Below are positions 26,362-35,500 of a DNA stretch of 51,786 nucleotides, piece after piece. How positions within the stretch are numbered: the stretch's first letter is position 1; each line of letters starts with the position of its first letter. The notes below the pieces were generated by a model. It searched no databases. It had not been told where the DNA came from and worked only from the letters and a program-made list of their open reading frames with translations. The DNA comes from an uncultured Pseudomonadales bacterium (lineage in GTDB: Bacteria; Pseudomonadota; Gammaproteobacteria; Pseudomonadales; Azotimanducaceae): positions 1 through 51,786 of the forward strand of contig CAKZWF010000094.1 in assembly GCA_937921865.1 (NCBI GenBank), written 5' to 3'. The position numbers were made by a program, and so were the translations under genes.

Positions 26362-28590
26362 TCAGTCAGTCATCCACTCTGCCGGAATACATACTTTCGA
26401 CGCCAGCCCCTGCAGCACCCGTCCGCTCAAAGAATCTGAAAACAATGCTTCACTGATAACATAACTGTGCACCGCATTGATGTCGTCTGGACTCAGAACG
26501 TCAGAGAAGCTGGCCATACCATTGCCGCTGAGCGCGCCATCGTAAACAATTTGCTGCCAGATTTTGTGAACACCGGGGCTCGAGTGGCGCAGATCAGGAA
26601 ACAGCCCGGTGCTCTGCGCTGACGGACCATGACAGCGCAGACAGTGCTGCACATAGAGTTCACGGCCATGTTCGACGCTCGCTTCATCGAGCATCGAGTC
26701 ATCGACGCTGATGCTGCCGCTGCGGGCAATCAGCTCAGGCGGTGGTTCGGTGCCGCCGAGTTTGAACGCGAATACGTGGCCGCTGTTCTGATTGCTCAGC
26801 GCTTCACCATATATCCCCTGGGCACCACCAATCCCCGCAACAACCGCTATGTACTGTTCACCATCAAGCTCATAGCTGATCGGTGGCGCCATGATGCCGA
26901 TATTGACCTGCTGGCCCCATAGTCGATCGCCGGTATCGTCTCGATAAGCCACCAGTTCACCCGCCGTTGTACCCTGAAATACCAGACCGCCCGCGGTTGC
27001 CAGCGTCCCGGCGCTGACATCACTGGAGAACTTGACCTGCCAGGCCATGGTCTGCTCAACCGGATCCCAGGCGGTCAGTCGCGTTGGTGAACAGAACGAA
27101 ACCGCCACCGACGGCATCTCCCGGGTCATTTCCACCCAGTCTTCACCCGTGTTCCAGGTATTCGGGTTGTATTGAAAATCCGGATCCGGCGTGAACGGGA
27201 AGGCGGTATGAATCGTCGGCACGTAGACAAGCCCGGTGGCTGGACTGAATGACATCGGATGCCAGTTGTGACCGCCGATCATCGACGGCGATATCATTTT
27301 CGGGCCCTGACTCCAGTCAGCGGCTTCGGTCTCCACAGGCCGGCCAGTTTCCAGATCGACGTGGCTGGCCCAGTTCATATAGACATAATTTTTCGCTGAC
27401 AGCAGTTCGCCAGTCTGACGATCGAGCACATAGAAAAAACCATTCTTGGGTGCCTGCATAATCACCTTGCGACGCTCACCCAGGATGTCGAGCTCAGCAA
27501 GGATCATGTGCTGGGTAGCGGTATAGTCCCAGGCTTCAGCCGGAGTAGTCTGGTAATGCCAGACCAGGGCCCCGGTATCCGGGTTCACCGCGAGAATAGA
27601 AGCCAGATAAAGGTTGTCACCACCACCCGGACTGCGCATCGCACGGTTGTACTGAGAAGAATTGCCAACGCCGACATAAAGCAGATTCAGCTCCGGATCA
27701 AACGCAAAAGAATCCCATACGGTCCCGCCGAGACCGACTTCCCAGAGTGAATCCGGGGACCAGGTTCTGCGCGCGGCCACCAGATGGGGTTGTTGCGCGT
27801 CTTCTGCGGGGTCTTCGCCTGGCACTGTGTAGAAGCGCCAGAGCTGCTTACCGGTGTTCGCATCATAAGCACTGAAATAGCCGCGCACACCGTACTCAGC
27901 GCCGCCGTTGCCAATGATCACCTTACCCTTCACCACCCTGGGCGCGCCGGTGATCGTGTAAGGCTTATCTGTATCCGTGGTCTGTACCGACCACACCTTC
28001 CTGCCGGTGTCGCGAGCGAGTGCGATCAGTCGCCCGTCGAGTGCGCCAATAAAAACTTTATCCTGCCAGACTGCCACTCCCCGGTTCACCACATCACAGC
28101 AGGCGTCCCGGCCTTTGGCACCGGGCACTTTGGGGTCATAGCGCCACAGCTCACGACCGGTTCGCGCATCCAGCGCCACCACTCGACTCCAGGCTGTCGA
28201 CACATACATGACCCCGTCCGCAACTATCGGGGTGGCTTCCATACCGCGGGAATTACCGGTGGGCATTTTCCAGGCCAGGCCCAGCTTCGACACGCTGTCT
28301 CGATCGATCTGTTGAAGCGGGCTGAAGCGTTGTTCGTCGTAACCGCGACCGTGGCTCAACCACTCAGTTGATGCCGCAGCTTTAATCCTTTCGCCGTCAA
28401 CCGGAGCCGCGGCAAGCGTGGCCGGTTGCAGCAATACCACCACTACCAGCCACACTGCACACAGGAAAATTCTGCCAGTCACCAAAACGACCACCGAAAT
28501 TGACAATTCCACATCATTACAGATCTGAGTGAGAGCCTCCATAATGACGAAAGCCCTTCCGCAATGATCGCCTGCAGACTGATATTTCAA
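26362..28590 (-). CDS. PQQ-dependent alcohol dehydrogenase (quinohemoprotein) with C-terminal cytochrome c domain
   Basis: A periplasmic enzyme of up to 742 residues oxidising alcohols with PQQ and passing electrons through its own heme c. The eight-bladed propeller has the tryptophan-docking repeats DARTGRELWRYDP and NTGKQLWRFY. The vicinal disulfide that stacks on PQQ is at Cys164-165 (DACCDVVNRG). The catalytic Asp is in EAWDYTATQH; the residue two after it is Thr rather than Asp, which suggests a calcium- rather than lanthanide-dependent site. CLRCH near residue 650 binds heme. Signal-peptide material lies at about residues 38-62, so the first ATG may be too early; ATG at 28542 or GTG nearer the hydrophobic segment are alternatives. 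It is divergent from the sulfotransferase gene at 28629. Confidence 0.92.
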   Translation of the reverse strand: MKYQSAGDHCGRAFVIMEALTQICNDVELSISVVVLVTGRIFLCAVWLVVVVLLQPATLAAAPVDGERIKAAASTEWLSHGRGYDEQRFSPLQQIDRDSVSKLGLAWKMPTGNSRGMEATPIVADGVMYVSTAWSRVVALDARTGRELWRYDPKVPGAKGRDACCDVVNRGVAVWQDKVFIGALDGRLIALARDTGRKVWSVQTTDTDKPYTITGAPRVVKGKVIIGNGGAEYGVRGYFSAYDANTGKQLWRFYTVPGEDPAEDAQQPHLVAARRTWSPDSLWEVGLGGTVWDSFAFDPELNLLYVGVGNSSQYNRAMRSPGGGDNLYLASILAVNPDTGALVWHYQTTPAEAWDYTATQHMILAELDILGERRKVIMQAPKNGFFYVLDRQTGELLSAKNYVYMNWASHVDLETGRPVETEAADWSQGPKMISPSMIGGHNWHPMSFSPATGLVYVPTIHTAFPFTPDPDFQYNPNTWNTGEDWVEMTREMPSVAVSFCSPTRLTAWDPVEQTMAWQVKFSSDVSAGTLATAGGLVFQGTTAGELVAYRDDTGDRLWGQQVNIGIMAPPISYELDGEQYIAVVAGIGGAQGIYGEALSNQNSGHVFAFKLGGTEPPPELIARSGSISVDDSMLDEASVEHGRELYVQHCLRCHGPSAQSTGLFPDLRHSSPGVHKIWQQIVYDGALSGNGMASFSDVLSPDDINAVHSYVISEALFSDSLSGRVLQGLASKVCIPAEWMTD

Positions 28591-28628
28591 TAGGATAGGC
28601 GATTGCCCATCCTGAGAAGAGAGGACTT

Positions 28629-29507
28629 ATGGCTGCCATACTCCCGTCACCGGCTTCTTATCACGGTCCAATCACCAACACCGATCGCTGGCAGAACTTT
28701 ACTCATCGAGCCGGTGACATATTTGTCTGCACACCACCCAAGTGCGGCACTACCTGGACTCAGGCCATCTGCGCGATGCTGGTGTTCGGCAAGGCTGATC
28801 ACGGCGAACAGCCGGGTGTTGTCTCGCCCTGGCTGGATGCCGAATTTGCACCAATCGAAGACAATCTGGCTCAGTTGGAGGCGCAGCAGCACCGGCGCTA
28901 CATCAAGACTCATTCACCCTTTGATGGTATTCCCTATCACGCTGATGCTCACTATCTGGCCGTATTCCGGGACCCTCGTGACGTCTACTGTTCCGGACTC
29001 AATCACCGTGACAATATGACCGACGCAGAGCTTGCCAATTCGGCTTTCCCAAGCGGCGAAAATCAGTTTGACGACTGGCTCTACAAGGTCCGCGAGCCCG
29101 GCACCTGGGACCTGCAATCTCTGGACTCACTCACACACTTTTTCAAAAGTTACTGGGATTTCCAGCATCTCGACAACGTGCATCTGTTTCACTATTCGGA
29201 CATGAAACGGAATCTGAAAGCCAGTATCAGCCAGATGGCCCAGCTGCTTGGCTACGACTACGATGACACACAGCTCGAATCTTTCACCGAAGCGGCGACA
29301 TTTTCCTCAATGAAGCAGAAAGCTGAACAGTTTGCCCCGGAATCCGGCACCGGCATGTGGAAACAGGAAAGCCACTTCTTCGCCAACGGCAGCAACGAGC
29401 AGTGGCGCGATGTGTTCAGTGAAGCCGACCTGGCAGCCTTCAATACCCGACTGGCAGAACTGTTACCCGCTGATCAGGCTGACTGGATACTGCACGGCCA
29501 TGGCTGA
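28629..29507 (+). CDS. PAPS-dependent sulfotransferase family protein, second copy
   Basis: A 292-residue cytosolic-type sulfotransferase. The PAPS loop is FVCTPPKCGTTWTQAICAM (about residues 31-49), a textbook PKCGTTW motif. The 3'-phosphate motif is YLAVFRDPRDVYCSGLNHRD, and the C-terminal FFANGSNEQWRDVFSEADL contributes PAPS binding. It is clearly different from the sulfotransferase at 8694, whose loop reads YKAGTTW. ATG 28629 has GAGAGGA upstream. It is the first gene of a tight four-gene run and its end overlaps the thioesterase start by 8 nt. The acceptor is unknown. Confidence 0.9.
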   Translation: MAAILPSPASYHGPITNTDRWQNFTHRAGDIFVCTPPKCGTTWTQAICAMLVFGKADHGEQPGVVSPWLDAEFAPIEDNLAQLEAQQHRRYIKTHSPFDGIPYHADAHYLAVFRDPRDVYCSGLNHRDNMTDAELANSAFPSGENQFDDWLYKVREPGTWDLQSLDSLTHFFKSYWDFQHLDNVHLFHYSDMKRNLKASISQMAQLLGYDYDDTQLESFTEAATFSSMKQKAEQFAPESGTGMWKQESHFFANGSNEQWRDVFSEADLAAFNTRLAELLPADQADWILHGHG

Positions 29508-30306
29508 AAGTTTCAATTTTGATCGGGAAACTGCAGTCGAGCAGCTTGGCGACGGGCTCTGGCGGGGTCACATCCACAGCAGCTGGAACATCGGCGACAA
29601 CCCCAACGGAGGCTATCTGGTATCGGTGATCACCAGCGCTCTCAGTCAGGTACTGCCACACCCGGACCCCATTACGGTGACCACTCATTTCCTGCGACCC
29701 GGAGTCCCGGATGCGGATTGCGATATCAAAGTCGAAGTCATACGCACCGGCCGCACCCTGAGCACCGCCAGAGCGAGCCTGATCCAGGAAGGCAAAACCA
29801 GACTCGAGGTATTGGCTGGATTCGGCGACCTCAGTGTCAGGGCCGGCAGAGATGCACCGCTGACCATTCCGCCGTCGGCTCTACCTCCACCGGATCAGTG
29901 CATTGCGCGATCGGGAGAAACTCAGGGTGTTGTGTTGCCGATACTTGGACGCCTCGACACCCGTCTGCATCCAGATCACGCCCGCGCCGGGCAATTGCCA
30001 GTCGCCGAGATATCCGGCTGGAACCGCTTTGTTGACGATCGACCCCCGGATACCCGATCGCTGCTGCTGTTCACGGACACCTTCCCTCCGTCACCGTTCA
30101 GCATGCTTGGCGTGATCGGTTGGGTACCTACGATCGAACTCACCGTCCACGTGCGTCGCCGCCCAGCCCCGGGCTGGATTCAGGCTCGACTGCATTGCGA
30201 AGATCTGCACCAGGGGCGCATGGTAGAGAGCGGCGCCCTGTGGGACAGCAACGGCGACCTGGTCGCCCAGTGCCGCCAGATTGGTCTGGTTATGGATCGT
30301 AACTGA
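29500..30306 (+). CDS. thioesterase family protein (TesB-like, 4HBT_3 type)
   Basis: A 268-residue double-hotdog protein resembling TesB/4HBT_3 acyl-CoA thioesterases: HSSWNIGDNPNGGYLVSVIT near residue 28, the strand ITVTTHFLRPGVPDADCDIK, and a second hotdog half from about 130 (FVDDRPPDTRSLLLFTDTFP). ATG 29500 overlaps the sulfotransferase stop; the frame is open 56 codons further upstream, but that is sulfotransferase shadow. It presumably hydrolyses a CoA thioester in the cytoplasm. Coupling to a sulfotransferase and an esterase suggests tailoring of one class of acyl compounds, an inference. Confidence 0.87.
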   Translation: MAESFNFDRETAVEQLGDGLWRGHIHSSWNIGDNPNGGYLVSVITSALSQVLPHPDPITVTTHFLRPGVPDADCDIKVEVIRTGRTLSTARASLIQEGKTRLEVLAGFGDLSVRAGRDAPLTIPPSALPPPDQCIARSGETQGVVLPILGRLDTRLHPDHARAGQLPVAEISGWNRFVDDRPPDTRSLLLFTDTFPPSPFSMLGVIGWVPTIELTVHVRRRPAPGWIQARLHCEDLHQGRMVESGALWDSNGDLVAQCRQIGLVMDRN

Positions 30307-30316
30307 TGAAGCTTCC

Positions 30317-31120
30317 ATGATTCCCCTGTACCCCGGCGCAGCACCTGGTTCAGAGTCCTGGACCCACTCGGAACAGAATTACTTTTCCGAACTGTTCAAT
30401 ACCCAGGTGGTCACCAATGTAGCTCAGCCAACGCTGACCCCGTTCCTGCCGGAACATGGCAGCGGCACAGCCGTCATCATAGCGCCAGGCGGCGGCTTTC
30501 ACGCCCTGTCGATCGACAGTGAAGGCAACGAAGTCGCCCGGTGGCTGAACAGACAAGGTATCGCGGCTTTTGTACTGCGTTACCGGCTGGTACCGACCGA
30601 ACAGGAAGCAGTCGCCGAGATGTTCCAGAAAAAACCCGAGGTCGCGCGGGCAGACATGGCCAGAATTGCGCCGCTGGCTGGCGCTGACGGCCTGCGAGCG
30701 ATGCAATTGGTCAAAGCGCGAGCCGACGAGTTCAACCTTGACGTCAACCGAGTAGGTTTCATGGGGTTTTCCGCCGGCGGAGCGGTCGCGGTAACCACAG
30801 CAACCGCCTACGGCAGCGATAATCGACCTGCCTTCGTTGCACCAATCTATGCCGGGACAGGATCACTCGATGAATTCATAGTTCCGGAAGACGCCCCACC
30901 AGTATTTCTGCTGGCGGCGAGTGACGACCAGCTCGGTCTGGCAAAGGACTCAGTCAATCTCTACAACGCGTGGATAGCAGCAGAAAAATCTGCCGAACTG
31001 CATCTCTATGCAGCAGGGGGGCATGGCTTCGGGATGCGCAAGCAGACCCTGCCATCCGACAGCTGGATCGAGCTGTTCGCAAGCTGGCTTGCGGATCGGG
31101 GATTACTGAACACAGATTGA
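30317..31120 (+). CDS. alpha/beta hydrolase, acetyl-esterase/lipase-like
   Basis: A 267-residue serine hydrolase of the esterase/lipase (BD-FAE-like) group. The oxyanion segment is VIIAPGGGFHALSIDSEG, nucleophile Ser in VGFMGFSAGGAVAV, acid in LLAASDDQLGLAKDS, and His in AAGGHGFGMRK, giving a complete triad. ATG 30317 follows the thioesterase stop by 10 nt; upstream codons in frame are shadow. It resembles xylan acetyl-esterases that are normally exported, but no signal peptide is visible, so it is probably cytoplasmic. Part of the 28629-31817 run. Confidence 0.88.
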   Translation: MIPLYPGAAPGSESWTHSEQNYFSELFNTQVVTNVAQPTLTPFLPEHGSGTAVIIAPGGGFHALSIDSEGNEVARWLNRQGIAAFVLRYRLVPTEQEAVAEMFQKKPEVARADMARIAPLAGADGLRAMQLVKARADEFNLDVNRVGFMGFSAGGAVAVTTATAYGSDNRPAFVAPIYAGTGSLDEFIVPEDAPPVFLLAASDDQLGLAKDSVNLYNAWIAAEKSAELHLYAAGGHGFGMRKQTLPSDSWIELFASWLADRGLLNTD

Positions 31121-31127
31121 TCAGCCG

Positions 31128-31817
31128 ATGACGGATCGCAAGCATACTCAGCTGATCGACAGCACACAGATCCCGGGGTCGGACGCAGAGCTGCAGCTGT
31201 TCGTCCGCGACGACACGTATACGATCCGCATCACCGACATTCCCGGCGACCTGATGAACAGCCGCAGCCACAGTTCCGAAGATTCACTGGGCACATTGAG
31301 TTGTCGGCGACTGCAGCAGGTCAACTCAGCCAGAGTGCTGATTGGCGGCCTGGGTATGGGTTTTACGCTCGCAGCTGCACTATCCTGCCTGGACGCAGAC
31401 GCCCGAGTGGTTGTTGCTGAACTGGTGCCCGGTGTCGTCGAATGGAACCGACAACAGCTGGGCGAGTGCGCTGGTCATCCCCTGAAGGATTCCAGAGTCA
31501 CGATCAGATCTGAAGATGTTCGCAATCTGATCGAAGCGGCAAGCAATGACTTCGATGCAATCCTGCTGGATGTCGACAACGGCCCGGAAGCTCTGACCCA
31601 CCCGCACAACGACCATCTGTACTCGCTGACTGGACTGCAGCAGGCCCATCAGGCATTGCGCAGCGGTGGCACACTCGCCGTCTGGTCCGCAGCTCCCTCT
31701 GCGACGTTCAGTAGGCGACTGGAAAGCGCTGGATTTTCAGTTACGGAAAAACAGGTGCGCGCACACAAAGGTCGGGGTGCCCGACACACTATCTGGCTGG
31801 CCACCCGCCGAGCCTGA
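31128..31817 (+). CDS. spermidine synthase-like methyltransferase-fold protein
   Basis: A 229-residue protein with the Rossmann fold of spermidine synthases and SAM methyltransferases. The cofactor loop is RVLIGGLGMGFTLAAALS, the acidic ribose contact is in VVVAELVPGVVEWNRQQLG, and the later DAILLDVDNGPEALTHPHND is typical of spermidine-synthase-like proteins of unknown substrate. It lacks the N-terminal beta domain length of true spermidine synthases, so aminopropyl transfer is uncertain. It lies 7 nt after the esterase gene and ends the four-gene run. Confidence 0.82.
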   Translation: MTDRKHTQLIDSTQIPGSDAELQLFVRDDTYTIRITDIPGDLMNSRSHSSEDSLGTLSCRRLQQVNSARVLIGGLGMGFTLAAALSCLDADARVVVAELVPGVVEWNRQQLGECAGHPLKDSRVTIRSEDVRNLIEAASNDFDAILLDVDNGPEALTHPHNDHLYSLTGLQQAHQALRSGGTLAVWSAAPSATFSRRLESAGFSVTEKQVRAHKGRGARHTIWLATRRA

Positions 31818-31849
31818 CACCCACGTCAGGCCTCGAATGTGCCCGGGAC

Positions 31850-32308
31850 TCAACGCGCCCAGCCAGTTTGATAATCGGCACTCACAGCCGGACCCGCGAC
31901 CTTGAGATGGCTGATTTTCCAGTCTCCTGCTTGCTTCACATACTCTTCGTGATATCGGGCCGCCTGCCAGACCGCGCGATTACCTTTACGCATCGTGAAG
32001 GGTCCGAAGAAGTACCAGACCCCGGTTGCGCGCTCGCCGTTTACTTCGATGCGGGGATTCATGGTCATATGCTGAGAAAAGCTGATGCTCTGCTGGAACT
32101 TCCGGAACAGCGTACGAATGGCCTCATGGCCCTCTGCATGGCCGATACCTCGGGCTTCCCAGATCGCATCTTCGGCGAACACGCTGACAATGAGTTCGGG
32201 ATCATGATTGTCGTCGCAGATTTCACAGTATCTGGCCTTGAGCTGTCTGATCGCTTCGATGTCCTCGAGGCGTGTGAGCCGATCTTCGAGCGGGCTTGTA
32301 TCCATCAC
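31850..32308 (-). CDS. NTF2-like (SnoaL-type) protein
   Basis: A 152-residue nuclear-transport-factor-2-like protein of the SnoaL/ketosteroid-isomerase-like superfamily: DIEAIRQLKARYCEICDDN, FAEDAIWEARGIGHAEGHEA and FFGPFTMRKGNRAVWQAARY. Such small cone-shaped domains act as isomerases, dehydratases or binding proteins. Catalytic function cannot be derived from sequence. It converges with the methyltransferase-like gene and is followed upstream by a GGGGTC-type palindrome and ggt on the same strand. Confidence 0.83.
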   Translation of the reverse strand: MMDTSPLEDRLTRLEDIEAIRQLKARYCEICDDNHDPELIVSVFAEDAIWEARGIGHAEGHEAIRTLFRKFQQSISFSQHMTMNPRIEVNGERATGVWYFFGPFTMRKGNRAVWQAARYHEEYVKQAGDWKISHLKVAGPAVSADYQTGWAR

Positions 32309-32340
32309 TGACTCCCTGACAAAGCGCTTAATTAAAAACC

Positions 32341-32353
32341 GGGGTCAGACCCC
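32341..32353. repeat. GGGGTCAGACCCC palindrome, REP-like motif
   Basis: A 6-bp inverted repeat GGGGTC/GACCCC with a single central A, preceded by an AT-rich TTAATTAAAAACC (32328-32340). This motif is often seen repeated between genes in gammaproteobacterial genomes and near REP-associated transposases. I found only this one copy in the window, so its repeat nature is inferred from general experience. It sits in the 198-nt gap between the NTF2-like gene and ggt; the rest of that gap shows nothing I can name. Confidence 0.35.
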
Positions 32354-32506
32354 CGTGTGTTGTGTCGACCAGCAGCTCAACGTTACCCACAGGGACCGAC
32401 ACAACCCGGCCATCAATGAGGGCCGTTCTACCCTGCATCCAGCTACCCGGCGCAGCCTGCCGTCTGGCGTTAGCCGCGCCAGCAGCAAAGTGTGTTGAGC
32501 CAGGTG

Positions 32507-34204
32507 CTACTGACCAACAGCTTGGCCACCGCGGCGCGGGTCGGCCCCTCCGTAACGGCGCTGATCCTGCGGATCCACATAGATGGCCTGAGCGTCCCCA
32601 ATCAGGCCGCGCTCCATCAGTTCGTGGCCTTTACTCTGCAACGCCTGCCTGACATCGAAGACCAGCGCTCGCGGCTCGTACTGAATTGCATCAGGCAGCC
32701 ACTGATGATGAAAGCGTGGTTGATCAACTGCCTGCTGAACATCCAGGCCATGGTCCAGCACATTCATGATCACCTGAAATACCGTGTTGATGATAGTCGG
32801 TCCGCCTGGGGTACCTGCCACCAGCCGCACCATACCGTCCTCCAGCACAATGCTGGGCGTCATCGACGACAGCGGCCGCTTGCCGGCAGCAATGCTGTTG
32901 GCTTCACCCTGGATCAGGCCGTAGCCGTTTGGAACACCCTGCTTCGCGGCAAAATTGTCCATGATGTTGTTGAGCAGAAACCCGGCACCCGTGACTGTGA
33001 CACCTGAACCATAAGAATAGTTAAGCGTATAGGTGTTGGAGACAGCGTTACCCTGCGCATCCACAACAGAGAAGTGGGTGGTCTCCTCTGATTCGAAAGG
33101 CCAGGGATCACCAGCGCCGAGTTTCTTTGCTGGTAGCGTTCGAGCTGGATCGATGTCCGCACGCCGGGAGAGCGCGTAGCTTTTCCGGGTCAGGCCTCGC
33201 ATCGGTACCTCGACAAAATCCGGATCACCCATATATTCAGCCCGGTCGGCAAATGCCCGCTTCATGACCTCAGCAACATTGTGAACATAGGCAGACGACA
33301 TCAACCCAAGTCCGGCAACGTCCAGCGGCTCCATCATATTCAGCATCTGGATGAGAATGGTGCCGCCCGAACTTGGTGGTGGCATCGACACCACCTGGTA
33401 GCCGCGATAGCTGCCAACCACCGGCACCCGCTCCCGTGGCTGATACCCCATCAGGTCACGGTGGGTGATCAACCCTTCACCGCGCTGCATCTCAGCCACC
33501 AGCAGATCCGCTGTCTCACCCTGATAAAAACCGTCTCTACCCTGCTCGGCGATCCGTTCCAGCACTTCGCCGAGTTCAGGCTGCAGCAGTTGTTGCCCCG
33601 CAAATCGTCCGGTGCCACCCGCTAGAAAAATCCTGCTGCTCTCCGGATGACTCGATAGCCGTTCCCGACTTCGTTGCAGAGAGGCTTCAAGGTAATCGTT
33701 AACGGTAAAACCCTGTTTCGCGAGCGCGATCGCCGGCGCAATCACCTTCTTGCGTGGCAGAGAGCCGTATGACTCCAAAGCCATCAGCAATCCGGCAACC
33801 GTGCCCGGGACAGCCACAGAGCGATGTCCGTCGGTCGGACCACCGGCAACAACTTCGCCAGTTTCATCCAGGTACATGTCACGAGAGGCCTTTGCCGGAG
33901 CGGTCTCCCGATAATCGATAGTGGTGGAGCGTTGACTGTCAGCCATATGGATGACCATGAATCCGCCGCCGCCGAGGTTACCCGCGGAAGGAAAGGTCAC
34001 TGCCAGTGCAAAACCTACAGCCACTGCAGCATCTACCGCATTGCCTCCTTCATCGAGCATCTCGACACCCACACGCGAGGCGATATCACTGGCAGATACC
34101 ACCATGCCTCCGTCCGATCGAACCGGCAGGCGGGATGCTGCAAAGGTCGACTGACCGGTAAACACCAGCACGGTCAGCAGAATGGTGGCTCGCATTGTCT
34201 TCAT
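32507..34204 (-). CDS. ggt: gamma-glutamyltransferase (gamma-glutamyltranspeptidase)
   Basis: A 565-residue periplasmic enzyme that cleaves the gamma-glutamyl bond of glutathione and transfers glutamate to acceptors or water. Residues 1-22 form a signal peptide (TILLTVLVFTGQSTFA). The autoprocessing site and nucleophile is Thr375 in SEETTHFSVVDAQGNAVSN, giving a large chain of about 374 and a small chain of about 190 residues. Further conserved parts are GGGGFMVIH, MPPPSSGGTILIQMLNMME and KRPLSSMTPSIV with the oxyanion serines. The C terminus ends GGADPRRGGQAVGQ as expected, so it is complete. It may feed cysteine or glutamate uptake. Possible co-transcription with the reductase gene upstream (40-nt gap). 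Confidence 0.95.
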   Translation of the reverse strand: MKTMRATILLTVLVFTGQSTFAASRLPVRSDGGMVVSASDIASRVGVEMLDEGGNAVDAAVAVGFALAVTFPSAGNLGGGGFMVIHMADSQRSTTIDYRETAPAKASRDMYLDETGEVVAGGPTDGHRSVAVPGTVAGLLMALESYGSLPRKKVIAPAIALAKQGFTVNDYLEASLQRSRERLSSHPESSRIFLAGGTGRFAGQQLLQPELGEVLERIAEQGRDGFYQGETADLLVAEMQRGEGLITHRDLMGYQPRERVPVVGSYRGYQVVSMPPPSSGGTILIQMLNMMEPLDVAGLGLMSSAYVHNVAEVMKRAFADRAEYMGDPDFVEVPMRGLTRKSYALSRRADIDPARTLPAKKLGAGDPWPFESEETTHFSVVDAQGNAVSNTYTLNYSYGSGVTVTGAGFLLNNIMDNFAAKQGVPNGYGLIQGEANSIAAGKRPLSSMTPSIVLEDGMVRLVAGTPGGPTIINTVFQVIMNVLDHGLDVQQAVDQPRFHHQWLPDAIQYEPRALVFDVRQALQSKGHELMERGLIGDAQAIYVDPQDQRRYGGADPRRGGQAVGQ

Positions 34205-34243
34205 GTTTGTTCCCCCAGCAGACTGTGATTTGACGGCTTGTTA

Positions 34244-35320
34244 TCAGCGAACGGGTGAAAATCCCTCACGCCGAACCGGCTCTATCCCGGCAACGCTGAC
34301 CAGCGATTCAACGCAGTCACGAATTGATTGATCGAGCGGCCGGAAGCTGATCGGCACCACTGCCCGAATTCGATCGTTGCGAAGTTCACAGCCTGCCCAG
34401 ATGGCCCGCATTTCCGCCTCCCTCGCCTGTATCCGTTCCGGGAACGGATCTATCAGTTCAGCCCCCGCAAAACCGAGTTCCGGCAGCAGCCTGTCGATGC
34501 TGGCGCAGATGTCTTCGACGGTGCGCTGATCGGTCGACCAGGCAATATAGCGCTCACCATTGCTGACCTGTACGCTCTCCAGCAGACCAATGTGACAGTC
34601 GGCATCATCACGCACGTCTACGGTCATCCACGGGCGGTAAGCGCCATTCTGGTAGTACTTACCGAGCAGCATGGTTTCAATATTGTGCTGCCATGGACCC
34701 ATGTTCTTCTGGTGGGCAGATTGTATCGGGCCAACGTTGTCGGCCGGACAGCAGGTGATGGCATCCCAGCCGCCGTGAGCTTCTGCGGCATCCGCAAAAG
34801 CCCGCTCGGCAATGACTTTACCGATGGAGTAGCCCTGACCTTTGGCCGGCGAGCGCCGGGGGTTCATTTCGTCTGGATAGCGATCTTCATAGAACACCGG
34901 ACGCCGCACATATTCCTGCAGATCCACTTCAGACATCACTGCGGCGATGCTTGAGGTCACAACAACCCGGGTCACGCTGTTTGAGTTGTTGACGCTGGTA
35001 ATGATGTGATCGCACACCCGTTGCACATAGTCAGCGTCGTCGTAGTCGCTGACGTGTGACATGTGACAAACCCCATGCACGCCTGAAAAGATGTCGTCGA
35101 AACACCCGTCCTGATCCAGATCAGCGGAGTGCAGCGTCAATCGGCCGGAGGCGTAGCCAGGCATGGCTTTCAGAAAATCGACTTTTGTGGAGTCGTTGAC
35201 GTCGCGGACACAGGCACGAACCCGATAGCCTTTATCCAGCAGGCGACGCACCACCCAGCCACCAATGAATCCGGCGGCACCCGTCACCGCCACAGTGCCA
35301 CCTTTTGGAATGGTCGCCAT
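34244..35320 (-). CDS. NAD(P)-dependent reductase/epimerase, extended SDR (dihydroflavonol-reductase-like)
   Basis: A 358-residue extended short-chain dehydrogenase. The dinucleotide motif is VTGAAGFIGGWVVRRLLDKG (about residues 13-32), catalytic Ser lies in VVVTSSIAAVMS, and the YxxxK pair is in GYSIGKVIAERAF. It resembles dihydroflavonol-4-reductase/3beta-hydroxysteroid dehydrogenase-like proteins that reduce or oxidise a carbonyl/hydroxyl group of a bulky substrate. ATG 35320 has GGGAGAATT upstream. It is on the same strand as ggt with 40 nt between, but no functional link is apparent. A steroid- or aldehyde-related substrate is possible only as speculation. Confidence 0.87.
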   Translation of the reverse strand: MATIPKGGTVAVTGAAGFIGGWVVRRLLDKGYRVRACVRDVNDSTKVDFLKAMPGYASGRLTLHSADLDQDGCFDDIFSGVHGVCHMSHVSDYDDADYVQRVCDHIITSVNNSNSVTRVVVTSSIAAVMSEVDLQEYVRRPVFYEDRYPDEMNPRRSPAKGQGYSIGKVIAERAFADAAEAHGGWDAITCCPADNVGPIQSAHQKNMGPWQHNIETMLLGKYYQNGAYRPWMTVDVRDDADCHIGLLESVQVSNGERYIAWSTDQRTVEDICASIDRLLPELGFAGAELIDPFPERIQAREAEMRAIWAGCELRNDRIRAVVPISFRPLDQSIRDCVESLVSVAGIEPVRREGFSPVR

Positions 35321-35500
35321 CAGAATTCTCCCAGTTGTTGTTTCTCCCGGGGCTAATTCTGCCTGAAGCTGAACAGATTGGCTTTACTAAGCGTTAAGGC
35401 TCGGCGCCGGAAGACAACAGACACCGGTGCTCTGTCGCGGCATGCCGCCGGGGCGCAGGATTCAACGCCCCGATTGGCATCTGTTTCTCAGCGAGTTCGA

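Noticed and set aside
32327..32486. Minus-strand open stretch ending GGLTPVFN downstream of ggt
   Set aside because: It has no start with an RBS, no recognisable family, and its end is encoded by the GGGGTC palindrome; ggt itself ends normally.
35450..35471. GGGGCG/CGCCCC inverted repeat after the DUF481 gene as a terminator
   Set aside because: Only six base pairs, a ten-base loop and no T-run on the relevant strand.
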